Shown: positions 22,944 through 33,119, numbered from the stretch's first letter. The stretch: 64,000 nucleotides of DNA from Forficula auricularia (GCA_024734495.1 JALMQS010000030.1:35509555-35573554); one strand, 5' to 3'. The notes: generated from the letters alone by a model not told the origin. Made by a program: numbers and translations.

Positions 22944-23090
22944 GGATCAGTAGCTTAGTGGATATGGGAGGTAAACCTCTTATGACAAAGCATTGCAGTA
23001 CATATGCAAAGATCCGGGTTCGAGCCCCGGCTGATCCTTTTGTCTGTAATAAAAATAATCTTTTTCTTCGTTCCCTAAATTTGAATAATT
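22944..23090 (+). repeat. tRNA-derived SINE with a complete cloverleaf
   Basis: Positions 22944-23037 fold as a tRNA. The acceptor is GGATCAG/CTGATCC (7 of 7), the D stem GCTT/AAGC, the anticodon stem TTGCA/TGCAA with 7-nt loop GTACATA, and the T arm CCGGG-TTCGAGC-CCCGG. The D loop is 31 nt, far above the usual 8-11, and contains a GAGG/CCTC hairpin. A TTTT follows, then a ~55-bp body shared with 22659-22723. The shared body shows this is a SINE and not a plain tRNA gene. A-box-like TAGCTTAGTGG and B-box GGTTCGAGCCC would allow pol III transcription. Confidence 0.7.
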
Positions 23091-23528
23091 ATTAAGATTT
23101 TTTTGAGATCTAATTGATTCACGTATTTTGTTTATTTGATGTCGTATAAAAAAATAGTTCTTATTAAAGTTGATCAGTTTTTTTTTTGTAGAATAAGGTG
23201 ACTTAGAGAAAAATATAGGGTTCTATTTAAAAAAAAGAAGTTGACCTTGAAATACCCTTGAAAGCTTGTACTACGTCGACAAACAATAGCTTAGTTTAGT
23301 TTCGCCCTCGATATAAATAAACTTTTAATTTGAAAGTTTTTTTCCATATAATGCACTGTTTTTGAGTTATAAGACTGTCTCAAGATCAATAAAACTCACC
23401 CGGTATGTATATTGAAAAATTACTATATAAATTGTAATTTTCAACGTGCAAACAGACCTAGACCTAGAAAACCTAACTCATAGTAAATTAATATTTCATA
23501 AAATAGTTATTTATTTTTATCTTTACTT
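23091..23528. other. Unassigned stretch
   Basis: AT-rich with no supported feature. Confidence 0.3.
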
Positions 23529-23748
23529 ATTGTTGCTGCCACCGAGAGAGAAGACAGAGGGGATCTTGTCAGATTGGATTTCCTTCAGTGACCTTTCAAA
23601 GCCCTGAAGAAGGAGGGAATAAACCTCCCGAAACTTCGGTTTTTTAATAAAAAAAATAGCTTAAATTATTATCTCTCTTTTTTTAATTTTTAGACAATTT
23701 CATCGAAATCTATTTATCAGTCCGTCTTCAAAACCACATCAATCTTAC
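23529..23748 (+). repeat. PLE-type 3' fragment with hammerhead-like core
   Basis: At 23612-23650 the sequence runs CTGAAGA, AGGAGGGAATAAACCTCCC, GAAAC, TTC. This is an intact CUGANGA and GAAA around a 5-6 bp hairpin. The family recurs at about 37028 and 11208. It directly abuts the 5' LTR of the Pao/BEL element. Confidence 0.55.
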
Positions 23749-24780
23749 TGGTGCTGGCAAATAGACTCCTCGCGAAATATTCATTTTCAAAATTACCGCC
23801 GTGTCAAATGGGAAAATAGATAAGGCTGTATGCATCGATATTTTGAGGCACTAATTGCTATCTCCTACCTATGTCCTTGCTTTATTTTCTAACCTTAACA
23901 CGCAATTTATCTTAAACTCATTCTTTTTTATTCTGATGTCGTTAAGAACGGTCTTAACTCATTTGATAGCTCCTCGATTACCGGAAAATTGATGAATTTT
24001 AGAATGTAATCGCATCTTGTTTTCTCTCCCAATCAGCACTCCCAATCAGAATCAGACTACCGAAAAGATAACCAACCAGATGATTATTGTGATAAACCGA
24101 TAAGCAACATTTGGTTTTGAACATACGCAGAGAGCGTTAAATATGAATTGTTGAGTGCCCAAAATTCATGATAATAGCAGATAGATCGCAGGCATATTTT
24201 TATTTGTTTTTTCATCAATTTAGATTGATCTTGAGTTTCTTTCTATTTGTTTATTTGATTTACAACCAAATAGAGAATAGATTGAATTGTGTTGCCCACT
24301 GCGATCATCTGGCTATATATTATATGTTTGGCAATTGTGCAATTTAGATTTTGCAATTGGCGTTTATTGATTAACTAAACTTTAACTTTACTAAAATTTA
24401 AACGCAATTATACGAACATTTTCTTCATCTTAAATTGAATTAATTTATATTATTACTTTAATTATATTATTTGCAATTGGCTTAACTTTTAATCACTTTA
24501 ACTTATATATGTATAATTTATTTATATATATATAATTTACTTATATTTTGTGCAATTTAATTTGTATTGCAATTAGCTAAACTTCTTTATTTTATATATA
24601 TAGTTTTAATTTAATCCTAATATAAAATCACTTGTATTCAATTTTAAAAATTAATATTTTATAAACCAAAAATTTATATTAAATTCCATTAAAAACTAGA
24701 TACAGTCCACTTTCTTATCGAGAATTAATTTTTTATTTTTCTTAATATTAAATTAATATTCCCAGCTGCAGTGAGCGGCA
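23749..24780 (+). repeat. 5' LTR of the Pao/BEL element
   Basis: It starts TGGTGCTGGC and ends GAGCGGCA, so it has TG..CA ends, 1032 bp. The sequence after it, with TGGTCCGAGTTACGAGCC a few bases in, could be a tRNA primer-binding site, though I cannot name the tRNA. Confidence 0.95.
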
Positions 24781-24929
24781 CCATTTGGTCCGAGTTACGA
24801 GCCAGATTGGTTTTAAAATCAATCATTTGTTACTTAGCGCGCGACGGATTCTAAAAAGAATTCGTGAACCCTTTAATTTTAATATAAATTCACTTGATTT
24901 TTTGATAATTTTTTAATTTTTTATAAAAT

Positions 24930-25847
24930 ATGGTTTGTGAAAGTGAATACAAGTTGTTAGTTGATGAGATTGAGGATATCAAAGCCACTCTAATTGATCT
25001 TGCCGAGGAGGCTAATGATATCAAAGACAAAATATGTGCTAATCTTTATTTTAAACTGTTCAAAGGTGAAAAAGATGATATTCGTGTGAAACTCAATGCA
25101 ATTGAGGAGCAAATTTGGAGGCATGGTTTTGGAGATGATCAGGTTCAAACCCTTATGAAGAGCATGCGAATGATTGGGAGAGAAATGAGAAGGATTCATA
25201 TGCAGATATGTCTGAAGCGCGATTCGGTATCAGGTATTTCAGATGCTGATGCATCAAAAGTTTTAAAATCTAATGTTTTGAGAAATACTTCTGTATTGTC
25301 CACAGAAAGTAAAAATGATAATGGGATAAATAAAAATAATGATTCTTCAATCGTTTCTGATACACATTTACAAAGTTGCCGTCTTATACAGCCTTTGGTG
25401 AATGAGGTAAAAGAATCGATTTCTGAAATTGAATCAGATTCAAAGATTGTTGTTTCGAACTTGAAAAATAATGATGATTATTTTTCAATCGTTTCTGATA
25501 CACATTTACAAAGTTGCCGCAGCTTGAGTCAGCCTTTGGTGAATGAGGTAAAAGAATCGATTTCTGAACTTGAATCGGATTCAAAAGTTGATGTTTCAAT
25601 ATTGGAAAAACCATGTGGATATGAGTTTTCTGAATTGGAAAAACCAATTTTTCCCGGAAGATTTTCTGTAAATCTATTTCCACTACACTTAGACAATCCC
25701 TTTTCTTTTTCTATTGATGAAAAAATATGTTATCCTCGTGATCGTGGATTTTGTGGAGATTTTATTCTCAAATTAAACGGTGCCAGAGCTTTTTTGGGAG
25801 TGTTTTGGGTCAATGGAGCCAATTCTACGACCAATTTTTGGAATTAA
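24930..25847 (+). CDS. Pao/BEL ORF1, gag-like N-terminal protein (305 aa)
   Basis: This is the first ORF after the 5' LTR; the ATG is 150 bp inside the LTR boundary. Residues 1-90 look helical and charged (YKLLVDEIEDIKATLIDLAE), fitting a gag-type N terminus, though no zinc knuckle is present. A block with SIVSDTHLQSCR, QPLVNEVKESISE and ESDSK occurs twice, 46 residues apart (DNA copies near 25347 and 25485), an internal duplication that kept the frame. The C-terminal end overlaps ORF2 by 68 bp in another frame, and the last ~25 residues may be read-through after a junction. The intact frame suggests recent activity or selection, but the function is inferred only from position. Confidence 0.7.
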   Translation: MVCESEYKLLVDEIEDIKATLIDLAEEANDIKDKICANLYFKLFKGEKDDIRVKLNAIEEQIWRHGFGDDQVQTLMKSMRMIGREMRRIHMQICLKRDSVSGISDADASKVLKSNVLRNTSVLSTESKNDNGINKNNDSSIVSDTHLQSCRLIQPLVNEVKESISEIESDSKIVVSNLKNNDDYFSIVSDTHLQSCRSLSQPLVNEVKESISELESDSKVDVSILEKPCGYEFSELEKPIFPGRFSVNLFPLHLDNPFSFSIDEKICYPRDRGFCGDFILKLNGARAFLGVFWVNGANSTTNFWN

Positions 25848-26814
25848 TCAATTATATTTATATTCGCGCCCTGTTGTGAAGGAGCGCATTTCTTTGCAGG
25901 GATTAAAGATTGTCTTTAATCAGAAATTTGTTTCTTCTAATGAGGTCACGTTGAGAAAGATTGTGCATGCAGGCCAATCTTTGCAACGCGATGTTCATAA
26001 TGCTCTTTATTTAAAAATTGATTTAGATTCTAATTGTGTGATCACTGCTGCTTTGAGGCAGGTAGGTCGCCGATTTTTAATTAATCCTCCTCACCAAGAA
26101 TTTCTTAGAGTTTTGTGGAGAGATAGCCCTTTTTTGAATTTATTAAAATTTATGCTGCAGGATGCCTGGTTGTTAAAATTATCATGGGATAGAAAACTAC
26201 CAGAAGCGCATCAAAACATATTGAAAGATTTAGTAACGAATTTTGAGTTACTTGATAAATTTAGTATTCCACGATTAGCTTTACTACCTAACGCGAAATA
26301 TTATGAGATACACGGATTTGCTGATGCAAGTAGCCGTGGCTATGAAATTTCTGTTTATTTTTTGTCCTTTTGCGATGAAAATAATTTTACTAGTAATCTG
26401 TTATTTGCTAGATCAAAATTGTCTTTTGTTTTATATGTTTTGATAACTAGGTCAAAAATTTATGTTTCTTTCTTTTTCCTTTTTAATGAAAATAGTATTC
26501 AACGTCCGGCCTTACAAACCAGGCTTGAATATTATCAAATAAACCCATTTGCCGATGCTCACAACTTCGAGATATGTGTTTATTTTTTGTTAGTTTTTGA
26601 TAAAAATAATATTCAACAATTGGCCTTACAAACCAGGCTTGAATATTATCAAATAAACCCATTTGCCGAGGCTCATAGCTTCGAGATTTGTGTTTATTTT
26701 TTGTTCCTAATTGATAAAAATCTTAAAGTAATTCGTGTGCGTGATACGCACACAGTTATCCCGTATACAAAGAAAAAAAAAAAAAAAGGGAAAAAGAGGG
26801 AAACGAACATTTAA
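25780..26814 (+). CDS. Pao/BEL ORF2, patchwork pol remnant (344 aa)
   Basis: The frame is +1 relative to ORF1, with a 68-bp overlap. Residues ~70-105 (LQRDVHNALYLKIDLDSNCV) are of unclear origin. Residues ~106-125 (INPPHQEFLRVLWRDSP) resemble the Pao RT segment with its QxxFLRxLWRD motif. Residues ~137-195 (LKLSWDRKLPEAHQNILKDL, SIPRLALLPNAKYYEIHGFA, DASSRGYE) match the part after the RT in Pao/BEL polyproteins. The YY.I..FADA unit is then repeated twice more (ALQTRLEYYQINPFADAHNF and a near copy). The YxDD catalytic site, protease and integrase are absent. The C terminus is a lysine run from a purine tract. Confidence 0.75.
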   Translation: MPELFWECFGSMEPILRPIFGINQLYLYSRPVVKERISLQGLKIVFNQKFVSSNEVTLRKIVHAGQSLQRDVHNALYLKIDLDSNCVITAALRQVGRRFLINPPHQEFLRVLWRDSPFLNLLKFMLQDAWLLKLSWDRKLPEAHQNILKDLVTNFELLDKFSIPRLALLPNAKYYEIHGFADASSRGYEISVYFLSFCDENNFTSNLLFARSKLSFVLYVLITRSKIYVSFFFLFNENSIQRPALQTRLEYYQINPFADAHNFEICVYFLLVFDKNNIQQLALQTRLEYYQINPFAEAHSFEICVYFLFLIDKNLKVIRVRDTHTVIPYTKKKKKKGKKRETNI

Positions 26815-27451
26815 AGTCATTTTAATTTTAGTAACTCGCGAGATTCTTATAAACCGATTTTCCAATTTAGCTAGAGTCAAGAGTATAATTGCATGGTTGT
26901 TGCAATACAGTGATAAGTCTCATCTTTCGCGAATTTCTGAAAACTAAAATTTGATATTTTGTTCGATCCTCGGAACAGGTAAATGATCGCTGGCAACTTT
27001 CCAGCGTGAATCCTTTGGTTTTATTTTATTTTATATTCCTATTTTATTCTGTCATATAAACTCATTTTTTGTTTTTTTTTGGTTTGTACTTACTTTGTTT
27101 GTATCTATTTAGTTCATTTGTGCCTTTTTCTTTCATCCATTGAAAAAAGCGACTATTTTAATTGCACCTTAAATTAATTTTTTATGAAGATAAATTGTTA
27201 AAATGCTCAATACAAATCCTTTCGTAGGACAATTAAGTCTCTTATGAGATCCACTAATCCTCTTCAATGAATAGACGGTCACATTGTTGAAATCTTTCAA
27301 AGAAGTAATCATTTTGTAGTGTTGATAAAATCCATACTCAACTTGCTGAGTATAACAGACCTTTAGTAAGATTAGTCCCACTGTTGCTTTGAAACACTTT
27401 TTTTCACTAGATAACTCATACGGAGTGAGTCATCTTTTTGCGGGCCCAATA
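26815..27451 (+). other. Pao/BEL non-coding 3' region
   Basis: Between ORF2 and the 3' LTR there is no long frame. A purine-rich run lies at 26769-26806, but the bases directly before the 3' LTR (GCGGGCCCAATA) are not a classical polypurine tract. Confidence 0.6.
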
Positions 27452-28481
27452 TGGTGCTGGCAAATAGACCTCGCGAAATATTCATTTTCAAAATTACCGC
27501 CGTGTCAAATGGGAAAATAGATAAGGCTGTATGCATCGATATTTTGAGGCACTAATTGCTATCTCCTACCTATGTCCTTGCTTTATTTTCTAACCTTAAC
27601 ACGCAATTTATCTTAAACTCATTCTTTTTTATTCTGATGTCGTTAAGAACGGTCTTAACTCATTTGATAGCTCCTCGATTACTGGAAAACTGATGAATTT
27701 TAGAATGTAATCGCATCTTGTTTTCTCTCCCAATCAGCACTCCCAATCAGAATCAGACTACCGAAAAGATAACCAACCAGATGATTATTGTGATAAACCG
27801 ATAAGCAACATTTGGTTTTGAACATACGCAGAGAGCGTTAAATATGAATTGTTGAGTGCCCAAAATTCATGATAATAGCAGATAGATCGCAGGCATATTT
27901 TTATTTGTTTTTTCATCAATTTAGATTGATCTTGAGTTTCTTTCTATTTGTTTATTTGATTTACAACCAAATAGAGAATAGATTGAATTGTGTTGCCCAC
28001 TGCGATCATCTGGCTATATATTATATGTTTGGCAATTGTGCAATTTAGATTTTGCAATTGGCGTTTATTGATTAACTAAACTTTAACTTTACTAAAATTT
28101 AAACGCAATTATACGAACATTTTCTTCATCTTAAATTGAATTAATTTATATTATTACTTTAATTATATTATTTGCAATTGGCTTAACTTTTAATCACTTT
28201 AACTTATATATGTATAATTTATTTATATATATATAATTTACTTATATTTTGTGCAATTTAATTTGTATTGCAATTAGCTAAACTTCTTTATTTTATATAT
28301 ATAGTTTTAATTTAATCCTAATATAAAATCACTTGTATTCAATTTTAAAAATTAATATTTTATAAACCAAAAATTTATATTAAATTCCATTAAAAACTAG
28401 ATACAGTCCACTTTCTTATCGAGAATTAATTTTTTATTTTTCTTAATATTAAATTAATATTCCCAGCTGCAGTGAGCGGCA
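27452..28481 (+). repeat. 3' LTR of the Pao/BEL element
   Basis: A 1030-bp near-identical copy of 23749-24780. Visible differences are GACTCC versus GACC near the start and two substitutions in the ATTACYGGAAAAYTGATG region. Confidence 0.95.
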
Positions 28482-29339
28482 AATCCACTTACTAATATTT
28501 ATTATGGAGCTGAATAACAAAAATGATTAACTATATTATAAATTCCATCTATATTTTAGTTGCCTAATAATGTATCTGTTCTCTGGAGAATCCATTCCAT
28601 CATTTGTTATTCAATACGTAGTTATTCCCTTTGGCTCCAGATCATTAATATTTCTGACGTTAATGGTAATTAAATCGAATCAGTGATCGAATTAGCTGTC
28701 GTTGGGCGATTAGGAAGGCTAGAGAGTTCCAAGCTCATAGGTTAACTGGCTTGATTCGGCTGTAAAAGAGACGTATCGGTTCTCTGTGCTTGGTTTATAT
28801 ATGGCTTAATTTGTCGCCTGGGCTTCTCTTCTGGGAAATTGGGGTGTGGAGGAAATACCCTTTTTGTCTCGCTCGCTCGCTAACCCCCCATGTAAATCCA
28901 CGTTAGTCCCGGCTCTAAATTAACCACTAATTATCGATCAATAAATCGACGGATACTGATTTTTTTGGGCCACATTTTCACTACATTTCATTGAAAATCC
29001 GCCCTTAATTCTTATCGCTTTCATTTAACCACCACTCTAATTTATATGAATTTTAGGCAAAATCTTTTTGTTCATTCGCAACGTAATAAAAAATTGACTT
29101 TATTTTGTATTAATTGACAATTTGTTCGATCTTTTTTTTGTGTTGGCAATAAAAATGTCAGATTCGAAAGAAATAATATAAATTTATTTTCGCAACAAAG
29201 ATGTGTACCGTATGAAAATACAATTTGAAAGAATAATTAACACGGTAAAGTTAAAATTTTTAGAGGTAACATTTTTTGTTAATTCCTTTAAAAGTGGTCT
29301 TAAATCACAGCATTGCTTAACTAATTTTTATATATCTTT
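28482..29339. other. Low-repeat stretch, no gene seen
   Basis: Positions about 28640-28900 are less AT-rich and show none of the window's repeat motifs. They could be unique host DNA. No coding frame is supported. Confidence 0.3.
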
Positions 29340-29440
29340 ACTTTACCATACAGGGTATGGTCAAGAATTGTAATCGTCCATGAAAAAAGTGGTTTTTTTG
29401 CTTTTTTCTTTAAAAATCAATTAATGCATACAAGTCAGGT
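29340..29440 (-). mobile_element. End fragment of the module-bearing TIR family
   Basis: ACTTTACCATACAGGGTATG and the following TCAAGAATTGTAATCG are the inverted 3' end of the family at 2245-2911. The rest of the copy is lost. Confidence 0.6.
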
Positions 29441-29554
29441 TTTCGATTTTCAAAAAAGATTTATTTTTTGGAATGTAAACATCAAACAAGAAATTTACTC
29501 AATATTAACTTGATAGATAACGAAATAATTTCAAAGGCCAAGACATATAAACTT

Positions 29555-29628
29555 CAATATTTCAAGAACCGTATCCACAAATACCTTCAACTCCGACCCA
29601 ATCTCTAAATATCTTAGGGTGGTCCTGT
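29555..29628 (+). pseudogene. LINE 3' scrap
   Basis: CAAGAACCGTATCCACAAAT and ACTCCGACCCAATC match the tail of the RT remnants at 5345 and 17630 (KxxIHRYLRLxPN region). It is too short to translate usefully. Confidence 0.5.
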
Positions 29629-29644
29629 TTAGAACTACGATATT

Positions 29645-30600
29645 AGGGGCTGTCCATAAATTACTTCACACGAATTTCAAGATTTTTAAACCCCCCTTCC
29701 CAGTTTGTCACATTCTATCACATTTTCATTGAGCCCCTTTGTATTGTGACGTCACACTATCACTTTTATATCCTAAATTTCAATAATTGTAGAATTTTTT
29801 TATAAATTAAACTCAACTAAAGTGATTTAATATAAGTTTTGAGCACTTAGATGCCGATAATCATGGTAATATGCCAGTGTATCTAGAATTTTATACTTTA
29901 ATGATGGAATTCTTATTGAGGTCTTTTGGATATGGTTGTTTACCTGGTGGATGGTAATATAGGATTTTTAGAATGAAAAGATTTCCAAACTTTAATGTAT
30001 ATAGATGTATTTATGTTGTACAACCGTGCAGTTGTTTCTGGCTCATATGATAGGCCTTCCTCAGCAACCTGCATACAAGAACTGAGTTAATTCTACACCT
30101 TAAGACAATTTATAATGATTTTGATCTTTTTTTGGTATAATAAAAATACAACATATTTGCATTACATTTTTTAAATAAATATCTTCCCTCATACAAACAA
30201 TCATTGCATATTCCTTGGTTACTAAAATAATGAATGTAATGCCCTGGTTTATAGCAGATGTAATTTTTTATTATTTAAAGAATTAAATAAATTAATCCTT
30301 GAGAAAGGCTCAAAATGAATTTTTATGTAAATATATAGTGTTGTTAATTTAGATAGAATTTGTTGTCCTGTTTGGAGAGAATTATTATAAGTGGTTTGGT
30401 CCACCAGGTAAACACCCATATCCAAAAGGCCTCAATAAGAATTCCATCATTAAAGTGATTTAATATATTTTAAGTTTAACTTTATTTTTATTCATATCAG
30501 TGACATCACAATTTTTAAGATCTCTGGATCCCTGTCACATTTTGTCACAAATATGAGGCCGCCCCCTCTTACTGTGCGATGTAATTTATAGACGACCCCT
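29645..30600. mobile_element. TIR MITE with AGGGGCTGTCCATAAATTAC ends
   Basis: The left end AGGGGCTGTCCATAAATTAC pairs with the right end GTAATTTATAGACGACCCCT. Subterminal TGTCACATTTTGTCACA and GTGACRTCACA motifs are shared by both ends. I recall this terminal motif from other insect genomes but cannot place its superfamily. It contains a nested insertion. Confidence 0.7.
29835..30450. mobile_element. Foldback insertion with a 17-bp target duplication
   Basis: TAAAGTGATTTAATATA occurs at 29818-29834 and again at 30451-30467, exactly flanking this segment. Within it, about 55-bp arms (GATGGAATTCTTATTGAGG, GGATATGGTTGTTTACC) are inverted between ~29897-29950 and ~30395-30454. On the minus strand, 30028-30072 has CTGAGGA and GAAA with pairing outer stems. 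This suggests a PLE-type insertion. Confidence 0.65.
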
Positions 30601-31009
30601 TGTCTCCGCAACAAAAATTACTTTAATATATACCGATATATATATTTCCATTTTCGTAATAGACTTAAAGATAAAAAAATAATTAACTTAGTTCGCCCCT
30701 CAAGGGATGGATTAGAAAAGAGGAAAACACGTTAAAGAAAAAATAAATCAATAATTTCATTAGATATAGAACTGTTAATAAATGTGTATTACCATTAAAA
30801 GAACAAACATTGCCGAGGCGAAGAGGCTTGTCTGCGCAATGGAATATTCCTAGGAGAGTTGGATAAAGATAAAAAATAAATATCAAATAATTTGTTGCGT
30901 TTCATTTTCCTAATGGGTTGCGTATTATTCTTTTTCCCTCCTCGCATTAAATTTCTTTTCAGTTGTCGTTGAACCTCAATCAAGTGGAGTGTGCGCGAGC
31001 AAATCTGCC
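30601..31009. other. Upstream region of the IR gene
   Basis: AT-rich, without recognised repeats. It is the expected place of an IR promoter, but I see no unambiguous TATA box or initiator. Confidence 0.3.
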
Positions 31010-31588
31010 ATGTACCGCATTTTCCATTCTCGCGTCTTCTATTTTAATTATATCCTTCTATTGGTTGAATCCTACCACATTAATCTTACCAACTACAAAT
31101 ATTCACCAACCACTTTGGATTATTTTTTGGAAATTACCGAATTGTATTTTTACCCGGATTCGACGGTAGTTTTGATAAATATTCCAGAAGGATTTGATCA
31201 GTTTTACTGTGATGTGTTACTCGAGTCAAATTATACTTTTATGATAAATTTATCAAACAAACAGATACCAAAAGAAAGTAACATCCTCTTTTATTCCCCG
31301 ACGTTAAAAACAAACCAGTATCTTGAGCGTTTCAATTATAAAAATCGGATAATAATATTCTCGAAACAAAACACGAGCGAAAAAGATTGGGCTGAAGAGG
31401 AATTCGATTGGAATATGATGAAGAATTCACTATGAAAGTGGTAATGAAGTTTTAGCTTTTTGATCGAAACCGTGAAACAAGATTTAAATGAACTTGAATT
31501 GTGGACGTATCAACCGTCGGTGGACCCACGAGCACTTCTCGATACAACGTTAACCTATAAAGAATATTTTAATAAGAAACTTGGATCT
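31010..31588 (+). pseudogene. Divergent ionotropic receptor, 5' exon (disrupted)
   Basis: The ATG at 31010 opens a 141-residue frame: a hydrophobic leader (IFHSRVFYFNYILLLVES), then a sequence of the type found in the N-terminal domain of divergent IRs (STVVLINIPEGFDQFYCDVL, EEEFDWNMMKNSL). A stop cluster (TGA, TAA, TGA) at 31433-31447 breaks it. The same frame then resumes with ETVKQDLNELELWTYQPSVD and TTLTYKEYFNKKLGSA, plausible start-of-S1 ligand-domain sequence. Reading another frame across the stops gives VVMKF and LFDRNRE, so one or two small indels are likely. IRs are ligand-gated cation channels of sensory neurons. The rest of S1 was not found. Confidence 0.6.
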
Positions 31589-31590
31589 GC

Positions 31591-31846
31591 ATAAAAAAAG
31601 TCAGAATTAGCGGAGATTACAGTGGCCCAGCGCTGCAGAGCCCGCGCTTTTGAAGCAGTGCAGCCGTGTGGTTCTCTTCCTCGTGTATTGAAGGATCCCA
31701 GCCGCTGGCAAACTGTCGGACAGGGCAGCAGCGAGACACGGAAATTCGCTACAGACAACCTATATTTGAATCCGAATTTTGACGTACGTCGTATGGAGAC
31801 AGCCATGTCCACCCAGCTGCATCTCGAGAAGGCTGACACATTTTAA
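31591..31846 (+). other. Unrecognised open segment between IR exons
   Basis: Directly after the stop at 31589 the same frame stays open to 31846 (VAQRCRARAFEAVQPCGSLP, NLYLNPNFDVRRMETAMSTQ). The base composition is GC-richer than the surroundings and it does not resemble an IR S1 domain. It may be an inserted exon fragment or retro-copy of another gene. The opposite strand is open too, so coding status is uncertain. Confidence 0.35.
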
Positions 31847-33119
31847 GAATTTCAGTCTGTGTTTTTTCTCTTTGATGTTAGATGCAAACGTAAATTTCCA
31901 GGGATAGGTGCTGTAGGAAGTTAAGCAATTTCAGTGGGAATCATTTTCAAGAATGTTTATATTTTCTCGTCTGTCTTTTGTGTGTCTGTTGGGATTCCAC
32001 TGCTGGAATTCACGCATTGGAGTTGCTGAAGCTTAGTGAAGCTCAAGCGTGAAGTGTTCTGATGTGGCTATTCACTTGACTTTACTATACACTTATATTT
32101 AATAAAATCATTTATAATCATGTAGGAGAGGGTGGTTATTTGATGTGGTATCCATTTCTGGTAAATTTATGGGTGGAGGAAGCTGGAGTTTGCAGCTTGA
32201 ATACCTTGGGCCCCACTTGATTATGTACACAACATTTTGTTGAGTTTGCTCAAATGGCCTAGATTTTTAATTTTTAACCCCTCCTCAACCCCCTTAATTT
32301 TGGATCGATATGCACCAAAATCTAATCAGCTCTTAATCTTAATGGACCAAAAGCTACGTGTGAAATTTGGTTTTGATATTCACACTAGTTTTTGAGCTAG
32401 CTCGTCCACAAAAATTTGGTAAATCACAGACTAACTAACAGACAGTTTAATTGCATGTAGGAGGGGTCCTGTACCCTCGGGAGTTGAACCTAGGCACTAG
32501 TTTGCTTTCCGGGCAACTAGTCTGACTTCTGAGACAATCACCCCCAAACATGCAACATAATAACGAAAGCCAATAATTTTTACTATTTCTATCGAATTGA
32601 ATGGAGTAAAAATTTTTGGCTTTCGTTATATTTTGAATGTTTGGAAGAGATTGTCTCAAGGGTCTGACTAGTTGGCCAGAAAGCAAACAGGTGCTTGGGT
32701 TTAACTCCCGAGGGGGTAGGACTCTCCTACATGCAATATAAACATATCTATTAAAATTTTTGATTCGACCTAAATTCATTTTTGTTAATAAATTGATTGA
32801 ATATCGCGAGTTGATTTTTTTCGATATTTCTTTCTCAAATAGACACTCATTTCTTTGCATTGTAGTTTTATTTCTCATATTTTTTAACAAGGAGTAAAGG
32901 CACATGGATGGCCATATGGGGGACAAAACTGAAAAGGTTAGTAAACACTGCTAAAGTAGTTTGTACTTGTAAAATATTTGCTTCTGTATGTATGTTTGAA
33001 GAAAATTATCTAAGATTTTCTCATATTTTTTAACAAGGGGTAAAGGCACATGGGTGGCTGGATAGGTGGATGCATGGATAGGGGTTTCAAAACAGAAAAA
33101 GATTAGGAAAAACTGTTAT
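31847..33119. other. Repeat-filled interior of the IR locus
   Basis: Contents in order: unassigned DNA to 32040; a half terminal repeat (GTTCTGATGTGGCTATTCAC) and a truncated module-bearing TIR element at 32079-32447; a foldback at 32450-32745 (GCATGTAGGAGGGGTCCTGT against its inverse); and two tandem copies of a hAT-like end with AAGGCACATGG (about 32870-32960 and 33015-33119). No S1-coding exon was found. Confidence 0.55.

Larger units (their letters stand above)
23749..28481 (+). mobile_element. Pao/BEL LTR retrotransposon, internally reduced, young
   Basis: The element is 4733 bp with two LTRs, two long overlapping ORFs and about 640 bp of non-coding 3' sequence. The LTRs differ by a 2-bp indel and a few substitutions only, so the insertion is recent. 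Pao/BEL assignment rests on the ORF2 segment LKLSWDRKLPEAHQNILKDL and HGFADASSRGYE. The protease, most of the RT, integrase and much of gag are missing, so it would depend on proteins from a full-length relative. No clean 4-6 bp target duplication flanks it (TCTTAC before, AATCCACTTAC after). Confidence 0.85.

Noticed and set aside
24990..25683. Minus-strand frames inside the Pao/BEL ORF1
   Set aside because: They are antisense shadows of a long plus-strand ORF placed correctly after the 5' LTR.
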